From positions 62,001-126,000 of the forward strand of contig NZ_OZ255701.1 in assembly GCF_965276875.1 (NCBI RefSeq): DNA of 64,000 bases. Reading direction: 5' to 3'. The notes below the pieces were generated by a model. The model saw only the letters and a program-made list of their open reading frames with translations. It searched no databases and was not told the origin of the DNA. Positions 53,910 to 63,016 of the stretch are shown in pieces. Source of the stretch: Lichenicoccus sp965276875 (GTDB lineage: Bacteria > Pseudomonadota > Alphaproteobacteria > Acetobacterales > Acetobacteraceae). Every line of letters starts with the position of its first letter. Position 1 is the stretch's first letter. The position numbers and the translations under genes were made by a program.

Positions 53910-54899
53910 ATGGCAATTGCGGTGATCACGGGAGCCGGCGCAGGCGTCGGTCGCGCGACAGTCGAGGAGTTTGCACGGCAGGGCTATGATGTGGCGCTGC
54001 TCTCGCGTGACGCCAATCGGCTGGAGCAGGCTGCGGAAATGCTGCGTGGCCATGGTGTCCGCGCGTTGCCGATCCCGACCGACGTCGCCGACATGGGCGC
54101 GGTCGAGGCGGCCGCCGACAAGGTCGAGGCGGAACTCGGACCCATCGATGTCTGGGTGAACGTCGCCATGGCGACCGTCTTTGCCCCCGTCAGTAAACTC
54201 AGCGCCGAGGAGTTCGAGCGCGGTACCCGCGTGACTTATCTCGGCCAAGTGCACGGCACCATGGCGGCACTCAAGCGCATGCGTGAGCGCAACCGCGGCA
54301 CCATCGTCAATGTTGGTTCGGCGCTCGGCTATCGCTCGGTGCCGCTGCAATCGATTTATTGCGGCGCCAAGTTCGCCATCCGTGGCTTCACCGACTCGCT
54401 ACGTTCGGAAATCATCCACGACAAGCTCGACGTACATCTGACGATGGTCGACCTGCCGGCGGTCAACACGCCGCAATTCGACTGGGCGATGAACAAGATG
54501 GGCAAGAAGGCCAAGCCGGTGGCCCCGATCTACCAGCCTGAGGTGCCGGCGCGCGCAATCTTCTTCGCGGCTACCCACCGGCGCAGGCAAATCTGGGTGG
54601 GCTATCCGACTGTACAGGCAATCCTCGCCAACCGCATAGCACCTGGACTGATCGACAAATATCTGGCGAGCGCCGGCTATTCGGGGCAGCTCAGCGACGA
54701 GGATCTGAGTCCGAACGCGCCCGCCAACCTGTATGAGCCGGTGCCCGGCAATTATGCAGCCCACGGCCGCTTTGACATGCGCTCGCGTACCGGCAGTTGG
54801 GAGATGTTCACCGATCGCCACCGCACCGCCTTCTGGGCGGCAGCCGGGGTCGGCTTCGTCGCTGTCGTTCACCAGATTGCCAAGCGCATCGGCGTTTAG
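53910..54899 (+). CDS. Short-chain dehydrogenase/reductase with extended C-terminus
   Basis: 329 residues from MAIAVITGAG, a good SDR start (TGAGAGVGRATVEEFA). The cofactor motif and the catalytic YCGAK are present. The conserved NNAG is replaced by NVAMAT, as in the SDR subgroup that includes alphaproteobacterial long-tailed members. About 80 extra residues follow the fold, ending in a hydrophobic helix (AFWAAAGVGFVAVVHQIA) that may attach it to the membrane. It lies 29 bases before the oxidase genes. Substrate unknown. Confidence 0.87.
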   Translation: MAIAVITGAGAGVGRATVEEFARQGYDVALLSRDANRLEQAAEMLRGHGVRALPIPTDVADMGAVEAAADKVEAELGPIDVWVNVAMATVFAPVSKLSAEEFERGTRVTYLGQVHGTMAALKRMRERNRGTIVNVGSALGYRSVPLQSIYCGAKFAIRGFTDSLRSEIIHDKLDVHLTMVDLPAVNTPQFDWAMNKMGKKAKPVAPIYQPEVPARAIFFAATHRRRQIWVGYPTVQAILANRIAPGLIDKYLASAGYSGQLSDEDLSPNAPANLYEPVPGNYAAHGRFDMRSRTGSWEMFTDRHRTAFWAAAGVGFVAVVHQIAKRIGV

Positions 54900-54928
54900 A
54901 TGTCCCTGCGGTACGGGGAGCTACGATC

Positions 54929-56332
54929 ATGGACATAACGGCGTTCGTGCTGTCGCGCGTCCAGTTCGGCTTCACCATGGCGTTCCACATCATCTTCCCG
55001 GCGTTTACGATCGGGCTGGCAGCGTGGCTCGCCTTTCTCGAAGTTTTCAGTTTTTTCACCGGCAAGCCGGTCTATCGAAAGCTGTTCGATTTCTGGCTGC
55101 GTGTCTTTGCCATCGCCTTTGGCATGGGTGTCGTCTCCGGCATCGTCATGGAATTCCAGTTCGGCACCAACTGGAGTGAACTCGCGCGACGTGGCGGCTC
55201 GGTCCAGGGCGACCTTCTGGCCTATGAGAGCTTCAGCGCGTTTGCACTGGAGGCCTCTTTCTTTGGCGTGCTGATGTTCGGGCGCAAGCGCGTGCCGCCG
55301 GCCTTATACCTCATGTCCGCACTGATGGTCGCGATCGGCACGAATTTGTCGTCGTTCTGGATCCTGGCGAATAACAGCTGGATGCAGCATCCGGTCGGCT
55401 TCAGAATGGCGGCTCATGGGGTTTTCGTGCCGACCGAATGGACGGCAATTCTCTTCAACCGAGTCGCGGTGACCCGGTTCCTTCACATGGTGTTCGCCGC
55501 CTATGTGACCACGTCGTTCTGTATTGCCGCCACCGGCGCCTGGTACCTATTGCGCAAGGTGAACCTGATCGAAGCCCGCGTCATGCTGGCCATGTCGCTC
55601 CGCCTCGCGGCGATCCTGGTTCCTTGCCAACTCATCATGGGCCATCTCGTGGGCGGCTATGTCTCGAAATATCAGCCAAGCAAGATTTCCGCGCTCGAAG
55701 GGCGCTGGCACTCGCAAAAGCCGGCCTCCGAAGTGCTGATCGGCTGGCCCGATCCGGCTCTGCAACGCAACCTTTTTCAGATTGCCCTGCCTGCCCCTGT
55801 CGGCAGCCTGATCGACTCCGAGAGTTTCACGGCGCGGGAAGTGGGCATTACCGACATTCCCAAGGCCAACCGGCCACCTGTGCTGGTGGTGTTCTTCACC
55901 TTCCGGATCATGGTGGGGCTTGGTCTGCTGATGCTGGCCCTCGCCTGGGTTGGCACAGCTCTGGGCTTGATGGGCCGGCTTGAGCGCGCGAATTGGCTGC
56001 TTTGGCCGATCTTCCTGAGTTTCCCGGCGGGCTTCATCGCCACGTTGTGCGGCTGGTTCACGGCTGAGGTTGGGCGCCAACCGTGGGTCGTATACGGCCA
56101 GTTGCGTACTACCGATGCGCTGTCTCCGCATCTGACCGCGGGCGCCGTCGCGTTCACGCTGATCATGTTCGCAACTGTCTATGCGATGATCTTCGCTGCC
56201 GGAACCTACTACATCTACAAGACACTGCACGATGGGCCGGATGCGATCAGGCCGCTCGGTGGAACCAACGCCAAGCGGCCGCTCGCCGCCGGTGGCGGAG
56301 GTCCGCAAGCAAGCCCCGAAGCGGCGGAGTAG
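54929..56332 (+). CDS. cioA: Cyanide-insensitive/bd-type quinol oxidase subunit I
   Basis: 467 residues from MDITAFVLSRVQFGF, with GGGGAG nine bases upstream. Catalytic subunit that oxidises quinol and reduces oxygen without pumping protons. The heme-ligand histidine is in MAFHIIFPAFTIG; SFALEASFFGVLMFGRKRVPP and FMVSAL-like text follow. The C-terminal WFTAEVGRQPWVVYGQLRTTDALSP is diagnostic. The Q-loop is short, which fits the CIO subclass rather than E. coli CydA. Confidence 0.94.
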   Translation: MDITAFVLSRVQFGFTMAFHIIFPAFTIGLAAWLAFLEVFSFFTGKPVYRKLFDFWLRVFAIAFGMGVVSGIVMEFQFGTNWSELARRGGSVQGDLLAYESFSAFALEASFFGVLMFGRKRVPPALYLMSALMVAIGTNLSSFWILANNSWMQHPVGFRMAAHGVFVPTEWTAILFNRVAVTRFLHMVFAAYVTTSFCIAATGAWYLLRKVNLIEARVMLAMSLRLAAILVPCQLIMGHLVGGYVSKYQPSKISALEGRWHSQKPASEVLIGWPDPALQRNLFQIALPAPVGSLIDSESFTAREVGITDIPKANRPPVLVVFFTFRIMVGLGLLMLALAWVGTALGLMGRLERANWLLWPIFLSFPAGFIATLCGWFTAEVGRQPWVVYGQLRTTDALSPHLTAGAVAFTLIMFATVYAMIFAAGTYYIYKTLHDGPDAIRPLGGTNAKRPLAAGGGGPQASPEAAE

Positions 56333-56335
56333 GTC

Positions 56336-57310
56336 ATGGCCATGTTCTGGGCCTTTGCGCTGGCTTTGTCCTTGGCACTCTATATTGTGCTTGACGGTTT
56401 TGATCTCGGCGTCGGCATCCTGTTCGGCCTGGCGCCGTCGGAGAGCCGCGGGCACATGATGGACGCGATCTCACCGGTCTGGGACGGCAACGAGACGTGG
56501 CTCGTGATGGCCGCAGCCAGCCTGTATGCGGCTTTTCCCTCGGTGTATGCGATTGCGGTCAGCGCCTTTTATCTCCCGGTCATCGTTATGTTGGGCGGCC
56601 TCATTCTACGCGGTGTCTCCTTCGAATTCCGCGACAAGGGTGGGCGCTTCCGATGGATATGGACGCTCAGCTTCTTTGTCGGCTCGGTAATCGCAGCGTT
56701 CGCGCAGGGCTGCACGATCGGCGCCTTCGTCGAGGAGCTTCCCGTGCATGACGGTCGCTTCGCGGGCTCAATGCTCACCTGGCTGTCGCCGTTTGCGGTG
56801 CTCTGCGGCGTTGGGCTGTGTCTCGGCTACGCCATGCTCGGCGCGTCCTGGCTGATCCACAAGACCAGAGCCGAAGCCCGTACCTACGGCTACGCCGTTT
56901 TGCCGTGGCTTGTGGGCGGTGTCATGTTGTTCCTTATCATTGCTGGCACCAGCGCGTTTGCGATGGACCTGCGCATTACCCATCGCTGGGCGCAGCGGCC
57001 CGGGTTGTTTGTCTTTCCGGCAATCGGCGCGCTGGCTTTGCTTGCGATGCTGCTTGGGATTGTTCGCAAATTCGATCGGGTGCTGTATCCGGCAGGCGTC
57101 ATCATGTTCATTGCCGCATTTCTGACCATGGTGCTGTCCGTGCTGCCATACATGATCCCGTTCTCGGTGACGATCGCGGACGCCGCCGCACCCGAGCGCA
57201 GCCTGGAGTTCCTGTTCTGGGGCGCGGGCGTCGTCATCCTGCCGCTCACCCTCGCTTACACGGGCGCGGTCTATTACATCTTCCGCGGCAAGGTGTCGCG
57301 ATCTTCGTAA
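56336..57310 (+). CDS. cioB: Cyanide-insensitive/bd-type quinol oxidase subunit II
   Basis: 324 residues, four bases after cioA with GGAG upstream. Opens FWAFALALSLALYIVLDGFDLGVGILFGLAP, the CydB hallmark, then PVWDGNETWLVMAAASLYAAFP and FYLPVIVMLGGLILRGVSFEFR. About eight membrane helices. Stabilises the heme-carrying subunit I. No cydX-like small ORF was found after it. Confidence 0.95.
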   Translation: MAMFWAFALALSLALYIVLDGFDLGVGILFGLAPSESRGHMMDAISPVWDGNETWLVMAAASLYAAFPSVYAIAVSAFYLPVIVMLGGLILRGVSFEFRDKGGRFRWIWTLSFFVGSVIAAFAQGCTIGAFVEELPVHDGRFAGSMLTWLSPFAVLCGVGLCLGYAMLGASWLIHKTRAEARTYGYAVLPWLVGGVMLFLIIAGTSAFAMDLRITHRWAQRPGLFVFPAIGALALLAMLLGIVRKFDRVLYPAGVIMFIAAFLTMVLSVLPYMIPFSVTIADAAAPERSLEFLFWGAGVVILPLTLAYTGAVYYIFRGKVSRSS

Positions 57311-57332
57311 GAACCGCCTTGGAGTTCAAGAC

Positions 57333-59120
57333 GTGAGCAACCCCATCGAGGATTATGCTCTGATCGGCGACGGCGAGACGGCTGCCCTGGTCAGCCGCCA
57401 TGGATCGGTCGACTGGCTCTGCTGGCCGCGCTTCGATGACGATTCGTGTTTTGCGGCCCTGCTCGGCACCATCGAAAATGGGCACTGGTCTATTGCGCCC
57501 ACCGCCGAGGTGACTGCCAACCGGCGGCGCTATCAGGACGGCACGCTGGTCATCGAGACCGACATCGAAACACCCGGCGGCACCGTGCGGCTGATCGATT
57601 TCATGCCAATGCATGACGGAACGGCCTCGTCGCTGGTGAGGATCGTGCAAGGCGTCAGCGGCACGGTCGAGATGCGCCTCGACATGCGGCTGCGCTTCAA
57701 TTACGGGGCGCTGCCGCCCTGGTCCGAGACAAGCGGCAAGGGCTTTGTCGCCAAGGTCGGACCCGATCTGGTGGTGCTGCACACGCCGGTGCAGGTGTCT
57801 ACGCATGCCCACTGCGCCTCCGCGGTATTCGAAGTCGGCGAGGGTGACCGTCAGGTGTTCGTTCTGCGCTATGGCTCATCGCACGCACCCGCGCCCGGGC
57901 CAATCGACGCTGACAAGGCGCTGGCGGATAGCCAGGCGCGCTGCCGCGAGTGGATCGCTCAGTTCGACACCTCCAAGACGCAGTGGCCGGACGTCGTCAA
58001 GCGCTCATTGATTACCCTGCGTGCTTTGATCCACCAGCCGAGTGGCGGCCTGATTGCCGCACCCACGACGTCGCTGCCGGAGGCGCCCGGCGGCAAGATG
58101 AACTGGGACTATCGCTATTCGTGGCTGCGTGACGCCACCTTCACCATCGGCGCGATGCTTAATGCCGGGTTTACGCACGAGGCGACACGATGGCGCGACT
58201 GGCTGTTGCGCGCCATCGCGGGGTCCCCGGAACAGATGCGGATCATGTATCGGGTTGATGGCGCGCGCCATCTCAATGAGTGGACCGCAGACACACTTCC
58301 CGGCTATCGGTTTTCGACACCGGTGCATATCGGCAACGCGGCCTCGACGCAGCATCAGATCGACGTATTCGGCGAGGTCCTCGACTGCCTGCATCTCGCC
58401 CGCGTCGGCGGCATCCCGGGCAGCAAGCAGGAACGCGACGTCACGATCGCCATTGCCGAGCATCTTCTGAAGGTTTGGAACAGCGAGGGCTCCGGCGTCT
58501 GGGAGTCGCGCGGCGAGTTGCGGCAATACACCTACTCCAAGGCGATGGCCTGGGTTGGCGTTGATCGCGTCCTCAAGCTTTTGCAAGGCGAACAGAACGA
58601 TGGCGGCGATGCGAAGCTGATCGAGCGCCTGAGTGCTGCGCGCAAGACCATCCACGACGAGGTCTGCCGGGAAGGCTGGCATAGCGGGCTCGGTAGCTTC
58701 ACCCAGCATTATGGCGGCCAGGCGCTCGATGCCAGCTTGCTGCTGCTGCCTTTGGTCGGTTTCCTGCCGGCGGACGATCCACGGATCATCTCCACAATAG
58801 AGGCGATCCAGCGCGACTTGTCGCAAGGTGGCCTGATCCGACGCACCAAGGAGAGCTCCAGCGGCCCGCATGAGGGGGTATTTCTCGCCTGCTCCTGCTG
58901 GATGGCCGACTGTCTCAATATGATGGGACGCAAGGAGGAAGCGCGTGCGCAATTCGAGCGCGTGCTCGCCATACGCAACGACGTCGATCTTTTCTCCGAG
59001 GAATATAATGTTCCCGGGAAGCACATGGCCGGAAACTTTCCGCAGGCGCTGACGCATCTTGCTGTCATCAATACCGCACTCGAACTGTCCGGACCGGTGC
59101 TGCATCGTGGCGGCGGCTGA
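57333..59120 (+). CDS. Glycoside hydrolase family 15 protein (trehalase/glucoamylase type)
   Basis: 595 residues. The start IEDYALIGDGETAALVSRHGSVDWLCWPRFD and the barrel motifs WDYRYSWLRDATFTIGAMLNAGF, KAMAWVGVDR and EEYNVPGKHMAGNFPQALTHLAVINT define the bacterial GH15 group with trehalase or glucoamylase activity. No signal peptide, so it is cytoplasmic; it would release glucose from trehalose or an oligosaccharide. It starts 22 bases after cioB. Substrate choice between trehalose and maltodextrin cannot be fixed by eye. Confidence 0.93.
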   Translation: MSNPIEDYALIGDGETAALVSRHGSVDWLCWPRFDDDSCFAALLGTIENGHWSIAPTAEVTANRRRYQDGTLVIETDIETPGGTVRLIDFMPMHDGTASSLVRIVQGVSGTVEMRLDMRLRFNYGALPPWSETSGKGFVAKVGPDLVVLHTPVQVSTHAHCASAVFEVGEGDRQVFVLRYGSSHAPAPGPIDADKALADSQARCREWIAQFDTSKTQWPDVVKRSLITLRALIHQPSGGLIAAPTTSLPEAPGGKMNWDYRYSWLRDATFTIGAMLNAGFTHEATRWRDWLLRAIAGSPEQMRIMYRVDGARHLNEWTADTLPGYRFSTPVHIGNAASTQHQIDVFGEVLDCLHLARVGGIPGSKQERDVTIAIAEHLLKVWNSEGSGVWESRGELRQYTYSKAMAWVGVDRVLKLLQGEQNDGGDAKLIERLSAARKTIHDEVCREGWHSGLGSFTQHYGGQALDASLLLLPLVGFLPADDPRIISTIEAIQRDLSQGGLIRRTKESSSGPHEGVFLACSCWMADCLNMMGRKEEARAQFERVLAIRNDVDLFSEEYNVPGKHMAGNFPQALTHLAVINTALELSGPVLHRGGG

Positions 59121-59145
59121 TCCCCCCAAACAAGCGAGGGTGCCC

Positions 59146-60717
59146 ATGGCATCGGAAGACCATTACGACATCATCATCGTCGGCAGCGGTCCTGGCGGCG
59201 GTTCGCTGGCACATAGTCTGGCGCCGACCGGCAAGCGCATCCTGATGATCGAGCGGGGCGACTACCTACCGAGGTCTCGCGCCAACTGGGACGCGAAAAC
59301 CGTGTTCGTGGACGGCACCTATCAGGCGCCCGATACCTGGTATGGCAAGGGTGGCGAGACCTTCCACCCAGGGCTGCATTACTATGTCGGCGGGAACTCC
59401 AAGGTCTACGGCTCGGCCTTGTTCCGCCTGCGCGAGCGCGACTTCGGTGAACTGCGGCACAAGGACGGGATATCTCCCGCCTGGCCGCTCGGCTACGATG
59501 TGTTCGAGCCCTATTATTGCCAGGCCGAGGAGCTGTTCCACGTGCATGGCCAGCGTGGCGAGGACCCGAACGAGCCCTGGTCGAGCAAGCCCTACGCCTA
59601 TCCGCCGGTATCGCACGAGCCGCGTATCCAGGAGCTGAGCGACAGCCTGAAGGGGGAAGGGCTAAGCCCATTTCATCTGCCGCTCGGCATCCTGCTCGAC
59701 GAAAAAGACGGCAAGCCGACGCCGACGAGCCCGTGCATACGATGCGACACCTTCGACGGGTTTCCATGCGCGATCAACGCCAAGGCGGACAGCCAGGTGA
59801 TCTGCGTCGACCCGACCCTGGCGGCGCACGCGAACTTCACCTTGCTGACCAATGCCTATGTGGAGCGGCTCGAGACCGATGCCTCCGGCCGTGCGGTCAC
59901 GGGCGTGCATGTGCAGCGTGGCGGCCAGCGTGAGGTCTATTCGGCGGACATCGTCGTCGTTGCCTGCGGTGCGCTCAGCTCGGCTCTGCTGCTGCTGCGC
60001 TCGGGGAACGACGCGCATCCGACCGGTCTCGCCAACGGCTCCAATCAGGTCGGCCGGAACTACATGCGGCACAACATGAGCGTGCTGATGGCGCTGCTGA
60101 AGGAGCCGAACCATACGGTGTTCCAGAAGACGCTGGCGGTCAGCGACTTCTATTTCGGCTCCTCCGATTTCGCGTATCCAATGGGACTGATCCAGATGTG
60201 CGCGACATCCCACGGCGAGCAGATCAGGGGCGAGTCGCTGCCTGGGTTCCTCTCTTTCCTGCCGGAAATGCCGTTCGACAAGATGGCGCAGTATTCCATG
60301 GATTTCTGGCTGCAGAGCGAAGACCTGCCACGGCCGGACAACCGCATCTTCTATGACGGCGACAAGGTCGTGCTCTCCATCACCGAGGGCAACGAGGACG
60401 CGGCACACCACCTCAAGCACAAGCTGGAAAGCCTGATGGAGCCGATCGGGGCGCGGCCGAAGCTGATGGAGCGCAGCCTTTATCTGGGCAAGAACATCCC
60501 GATCAACGGCACCGCGCATCAGGCCGGAACCTGCCGTTTCGGCACCGATCCGCACTCATCGGTGCTCAATCTGGATTGCCGCGCCCATGAGGTCGACAAC
60601 CTCTACATCACGGATGCCAGCTTCTTTCCGTCGATCGGGGCGGTCAATCCGACGCTGACCATCATTGCGAACGCGTTGCGCGTCGCGGATCATCTCAAGA
60701 GCCGCCTCGCGGCCTGA
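59146..60717 (+). CDS. GMC-family FAD oxidoreductase with a conserved cysteine patch
   Basis: 523 residues from MASEDHYDIIIVGSGPGGGSLAHSLA, an FAD-binding Rossmann motif. Glucose-methanol-choline (GMC) features are ETFHPGLHYYVGGNSKVYGSALFRLRERDF and the C-terminal histidine/asparagine pair in NGTAHQAGTCRFG ... AVNPTLTIIANALRVADHL. A segment CIRCDTFDGFPC (Cx2Cx7C) is not in simple fungal GMC enzymes and recalls iron-sulfur-binding cysteines of bacterial membrane sugar dehydrogenases. No signal peptide. Likely electron donor side of the oxidase operon. Confidence 0.92.
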   Translation: MASEDHYDIIIVGSGPGGGSLAHSLAPTGKRILMIERGDYLPRSRANWDAKTVFVDGTYQAPDTWYGKGGETFHPGLHYYVGGNSKVYGSALFRLRERDFGELRHKDGISPAWPLGYDVFEPYYCQAEELFHVHGQRGEDPNEPWSSKPYAYPPVSHEPRIQELSDSLKGEGLSPFHLPLGILLDEKDGKPTPTSPCIRCDTFDGFPCAINAKADSQVICVDPTLAAHANFTLLTNAYVERLETDASGRAVTGVHVQRGGQREVYSADIVVVACGALSSALLLLRSGNDAHPTGLANGSNQVGRNYMRHNMSVLMALLKEPNHTVFQKTLAVSDFYFGSSDFAYPMGLIQMCATSHGEQIRGESLPGFLSFLPEMPFDKMAQYSMDFWLQSEDLPRPDNRIFYDGDKVVLSITEGNEDAAHHLKHKLESLMEPIGARPKLMERSLYLGKNIPINGTAHQAGTCRFGTDPHSSVLNLDCRAHEVDNLYITDASFFPSIGAVNPTLTIIANALRVADHLKSRLAA

Positions 60718-60733
60718 GCCAGGAGCAAGCGTC

Positions 60734-61066
60734 ATGCTGACCCGTGTCGCGGTTTTTGAAGGGGTGATTGCCTCCGGCGATGAGGACGCGTTCTTTGCCC
60801 ACGTACGCGAACGCCTGGAGCCGATCTGGCGTCAGTTTCCACATGTCGAGGCCGTGCGTGTGCTGCGTACAAAGCAAGCCGATCCCGGCGCCATCCCGAT
60901 CGTCATGGTTCTGGAGATGGATTTTCCCGACCTGGACGCGGTTCATGCGTCGCTCAATTCCGAGATAAAAACCAGGGCGCATGAAACGACGCTGGAAGTT
61001 CTGAAACCTTTCGAGGGGCGGTTCTTTCACTTCATTTCCGAGAGCCGCTCCCTCGGTGCCGCCTAG
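60734..61066 (+). CDS. Dimeric alpha/beta-barrel (EthD/ABM-like) protein
   Basis: 110 residues from MLTRVAVFEG, with AGGAG eight bases upstream. Ferredoxin-like barrel features: ERLEPIWRQFPHVEAVRVLRTKQ, PIVMVLEMDFPDLDAVHASLNS, then FEGRFFHF. These small proteins act as monooxygenases, isomerases or stress proteins. No clear catalytic residues. It follows GMC by 16 bases in the operon. Confidence 0.78.
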   Translation: MLTRVAVFEGVIASGDEDAFFAHVRERLEPIWRQFPHVEAVRVLRTKQADPGAIPIVMVLEMDFPDLDAVHASLNSEIKTRAHETTLEVLKPFEGRFFHFISESRSLGAA

Positions 61067-61139
61067 GCCCATTGCAGATGGCTGAGCGCTTGCTCTCGAC
61101 CGACATCCGTCATCTGGCTTTGCCTCGGAGGACATTGAA

Positions 61140-61628
61140 GTGACCTTTGCCAACCTCGTTATTCTTGTCGTCCGCTACGGCCTCGTGATTCTTTTCTTCC
61201 CAGCCAGCGCATTGGACAAGATCATCAATTTCAAGGGCGCCGTCGGTCAGGCCGAGGAAGTTTTCAAGGCGCACTGGATCGCCGCCCTGATGATCCTGGT
61301 CGGCCTGTTCATTGAGATCGTCATGCCGCTTGCGATTCTCACCGGGTTCGGCGACCGGCTCGCGGCCTTCATCATGGCCGGCTACTGCGCGGTAACTGCA
61401 TTGTTGTTCAAGCGCTTTTGGGAGCCTGGCGATTTCTGGAAGGCGGGCAAGAGCCAGGCACGTGACACGTTTTGGGACTTCCTGAAAAACTTCTCCCTGG
61501 CCTCGGGTTTTCTACTGATAACAGTCGGCATCGGCGGCCAGGCTTACAAGAACTTCATCGACGATCCGTTTGCCTCGTCGCATCCCTACGCAGGCCTCGC
61601 AAGACAGCCACCTGGAGAAACACCATGA
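61140..61628 (+). CDS. DoxX-family membrane protein
   Basis: 162 residues, GTG start after GGAGGACATTGAA. Four hydrophobic helices in the DoxX arrangement (VRYGLVILFFPASALDKIINFKGAV, ALMILVGLFIEIVMPLAILTGFGDRLAAFIMAGYCAVTALLF, FLLITVGIGGQ). Related to the small subunit of archaeal thiosulfate-quinone oxidoreductase, so a quinone-linked role beside a quinol oxidase is plausible. Its stop overlaps the cupin start (ATGA). Confidence 0.87.
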   Translation: MTFANLVILVVRYGLVILFFPASALDKIINFKGAVGQAEEVFKAHWIAALMILVGLFIEIVMPLAILTGFGDRLAAFIMAGYCAVTALLFKRFWEPGDFWKAGKSQARDTFWDFLKNFSLASGFLLITVGIGGQAYKNFIDDPFASSHPYAGLARQPPGETP

Positions 61629-62149
61629 GGTATCCAACTCCATCCCTGCAGGCCGAAGGGGCCGCGAGCCCAGGAGCCGCAAGCACGGGGGCCGCCGCGG
61701 GAGACGGCAAACCTGGCGACAAGCCGACCGTGTCCTACTGGCACTTGTGGTCCGACGACGAAGGCGTCAGCCATCAGAAGCAATGCAGCCTGAGCAGCTT
61801 TGAACTCAAGGGCGTCGGGGGTGCGGCACCACAATGGAACGACAAGCAAGAGAAAACGCCCGCAACCGTGGTGTTCACGGTGCAGCCTGTGGGCTGGGTC
61901 GGCGACTGGCATGAAAATCCAGCACCACAATGGATCATCGTGCTGTCCGGCCGCTGGTTCATCGAGAGCATGGATGGTACGCGGGTTGAGCAGGGTCCGG
62001 GTGAATTCTCGTTTGGCGAGGACCAGGGCTGCATAGAGCGAGACGGTCGCAAGGGCCATAAATCCGGCACGATCGGCTCGGAGCCGGCCGTGCTGATGAC
62101 GGTGCAGCTGCATAAGGATCCGATGCATCAACCTTGTCACGTTCAATAG
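61625..62149 (+). CDS. Cupin-domain protein
   Basis: 174 residues, start overlapping the DoxX stop. A Gly/Ala/Pro-rich linker (3-30) precedes one beta-barrel: VGDWHENPAPQWIIVLSGRWFIES, GEFSFGEDQG and GHKSGTIG. The metal-binding His spacing of cupin motif 1 is partly present (WHENPAPQW). Probably a small enzyme or sensor acting on an organic substrate. No signal peptide. Confidence 0.85.
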   Translation: MRYPTPSLQAEGAASPGAASTGAAAGDGKPGDKPTVSYWHLWSDDEGVSHQKQCSLSSFELKGVGGAAPQWNDKQEKTPATVVFTVQPVGWVGDWHENPAPQWIIVLSGRWFIESMDGTRVEQGPGEFSFGEDQGCIERDGRKGHKSGTIGSEPAVLMTVQLHKDPMHQPCHVQ

Positions 62150-62157
62150 GTGACGTC

Positions 62158-62988
62158 ATGGCAGCCCGGCATCTTGCGCGCATCCTCGGCTTTCGGCTGA
62201 CGACCCAGGACCTGCCTCGACTCAGCCGCTTCTACCAGGATGTCCTTGGCTTCACGGCGCAGGGCGAACAGGCGATTGCCGCGGACGAGATGGCGCTGCT
62301 TGGCCTTCAGGGAGGCGGACGGCGCGTGACACTGCGTATGGGCGAGCAGAGGGTGGCAATCGACCAATTCGAGGCGCCGGGGCGGGCGTATCCAACCGAC
62401 AGTGACGCGGCGTCCCTGTGGTTTCAGCACCTCGCCTTGGTTGTTCCCGACATCGAGGCGGCCTATGCGCGGTTGCGCGACATAGCGCCGATCTCCGAGG
62501 GCGGTCCGCAGCATCTGCCGCCCGCGTCCGGGGGCGCCAGCGCCTATAAGTTCCGCGATCCGGACGGACACCCGCTCGAGCTGCTGCAGTTCCCGCGGGG
62601 TGGAGCCCCTGCTTCCTGGGGACAGCGGACGCCGGAGCCAGGCCAGATCGCGATTGGCATCGATCACTCCGCGATCAGCGTCGCGGAGACCCAGGTCAGC
62701 GTCGCGTTCTACAATGATCTTGGCTTGGCTTCAGGCAAGCGTACGCTGAACCGCGGACCGGCGCAGGAGTACCTCGACGATTTGCGCGATGTAGAGGTCA
62801 CGGTGGTCGCGTTGCAGCCTGAAGACGGGGCGCCGCATCTGGAGCTCCTGGGCTATCAGGTGCCGCGTGGGACGCCGGGAGAAAAGCTGCGGGCAAACGA
62901 CGTTGCGGCGACACGCATCGTCTGGAGCGGCGAACAGGCCGAGCTGTTGTCGGATCCGGACGGCCATTTGCAGCAGATCGAGGCATGA
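62158..62988 (+). CDS. VOC-family (glyoxalase/dioxygenase fold) protein
   Basis: 276 residues from MAARHLARILGF. Two VOC halves: residues about 12-140 (LGFRLTTQDLPRLSRFYQDVLGFT ... LWFQHLALVVPDIEAAYARLR ... YKFRDPDGHPLELLQFP) and about 158-275 (AIGIDHSAISVAETQVSVAFYNDLGLASGKRT ... LLSDPDGHLQQIEA). This is the fold of glyoxalase I, extradiol dioxygenases and antibiotic-binding proteins. Metal-ligand histidines are partly present. Function within the operon unknown. Confidence 0.87.
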   Translation: MAARHLARILGFRLTTQDLPRLSRFYQDVLGFTAQGEQAIAADEMALLGLQGGGRRVTLRMGEQRVAIDQFEAPGRAYPTDSDAASLWFQHLALVVPDIEAAYARLRDIAPISEGGPQHLPPASGGASAYKFRDPDGHPLELLQFPRGGAPASWGQRTPEPGQIAIGIDHSAISVAETQVSVAFYNDLGLASGKRTLNRGPAQEYLDDLRDVEVTVVALQPEDGAPHLELLGYQVPRGTPGEKLRANDVAATRIVWSGEQAELLSDPDGHLQQIEA

Positions 62989-63016
62989 TCCAACCGATGC
63001 CGGATCGGAGACTGCA

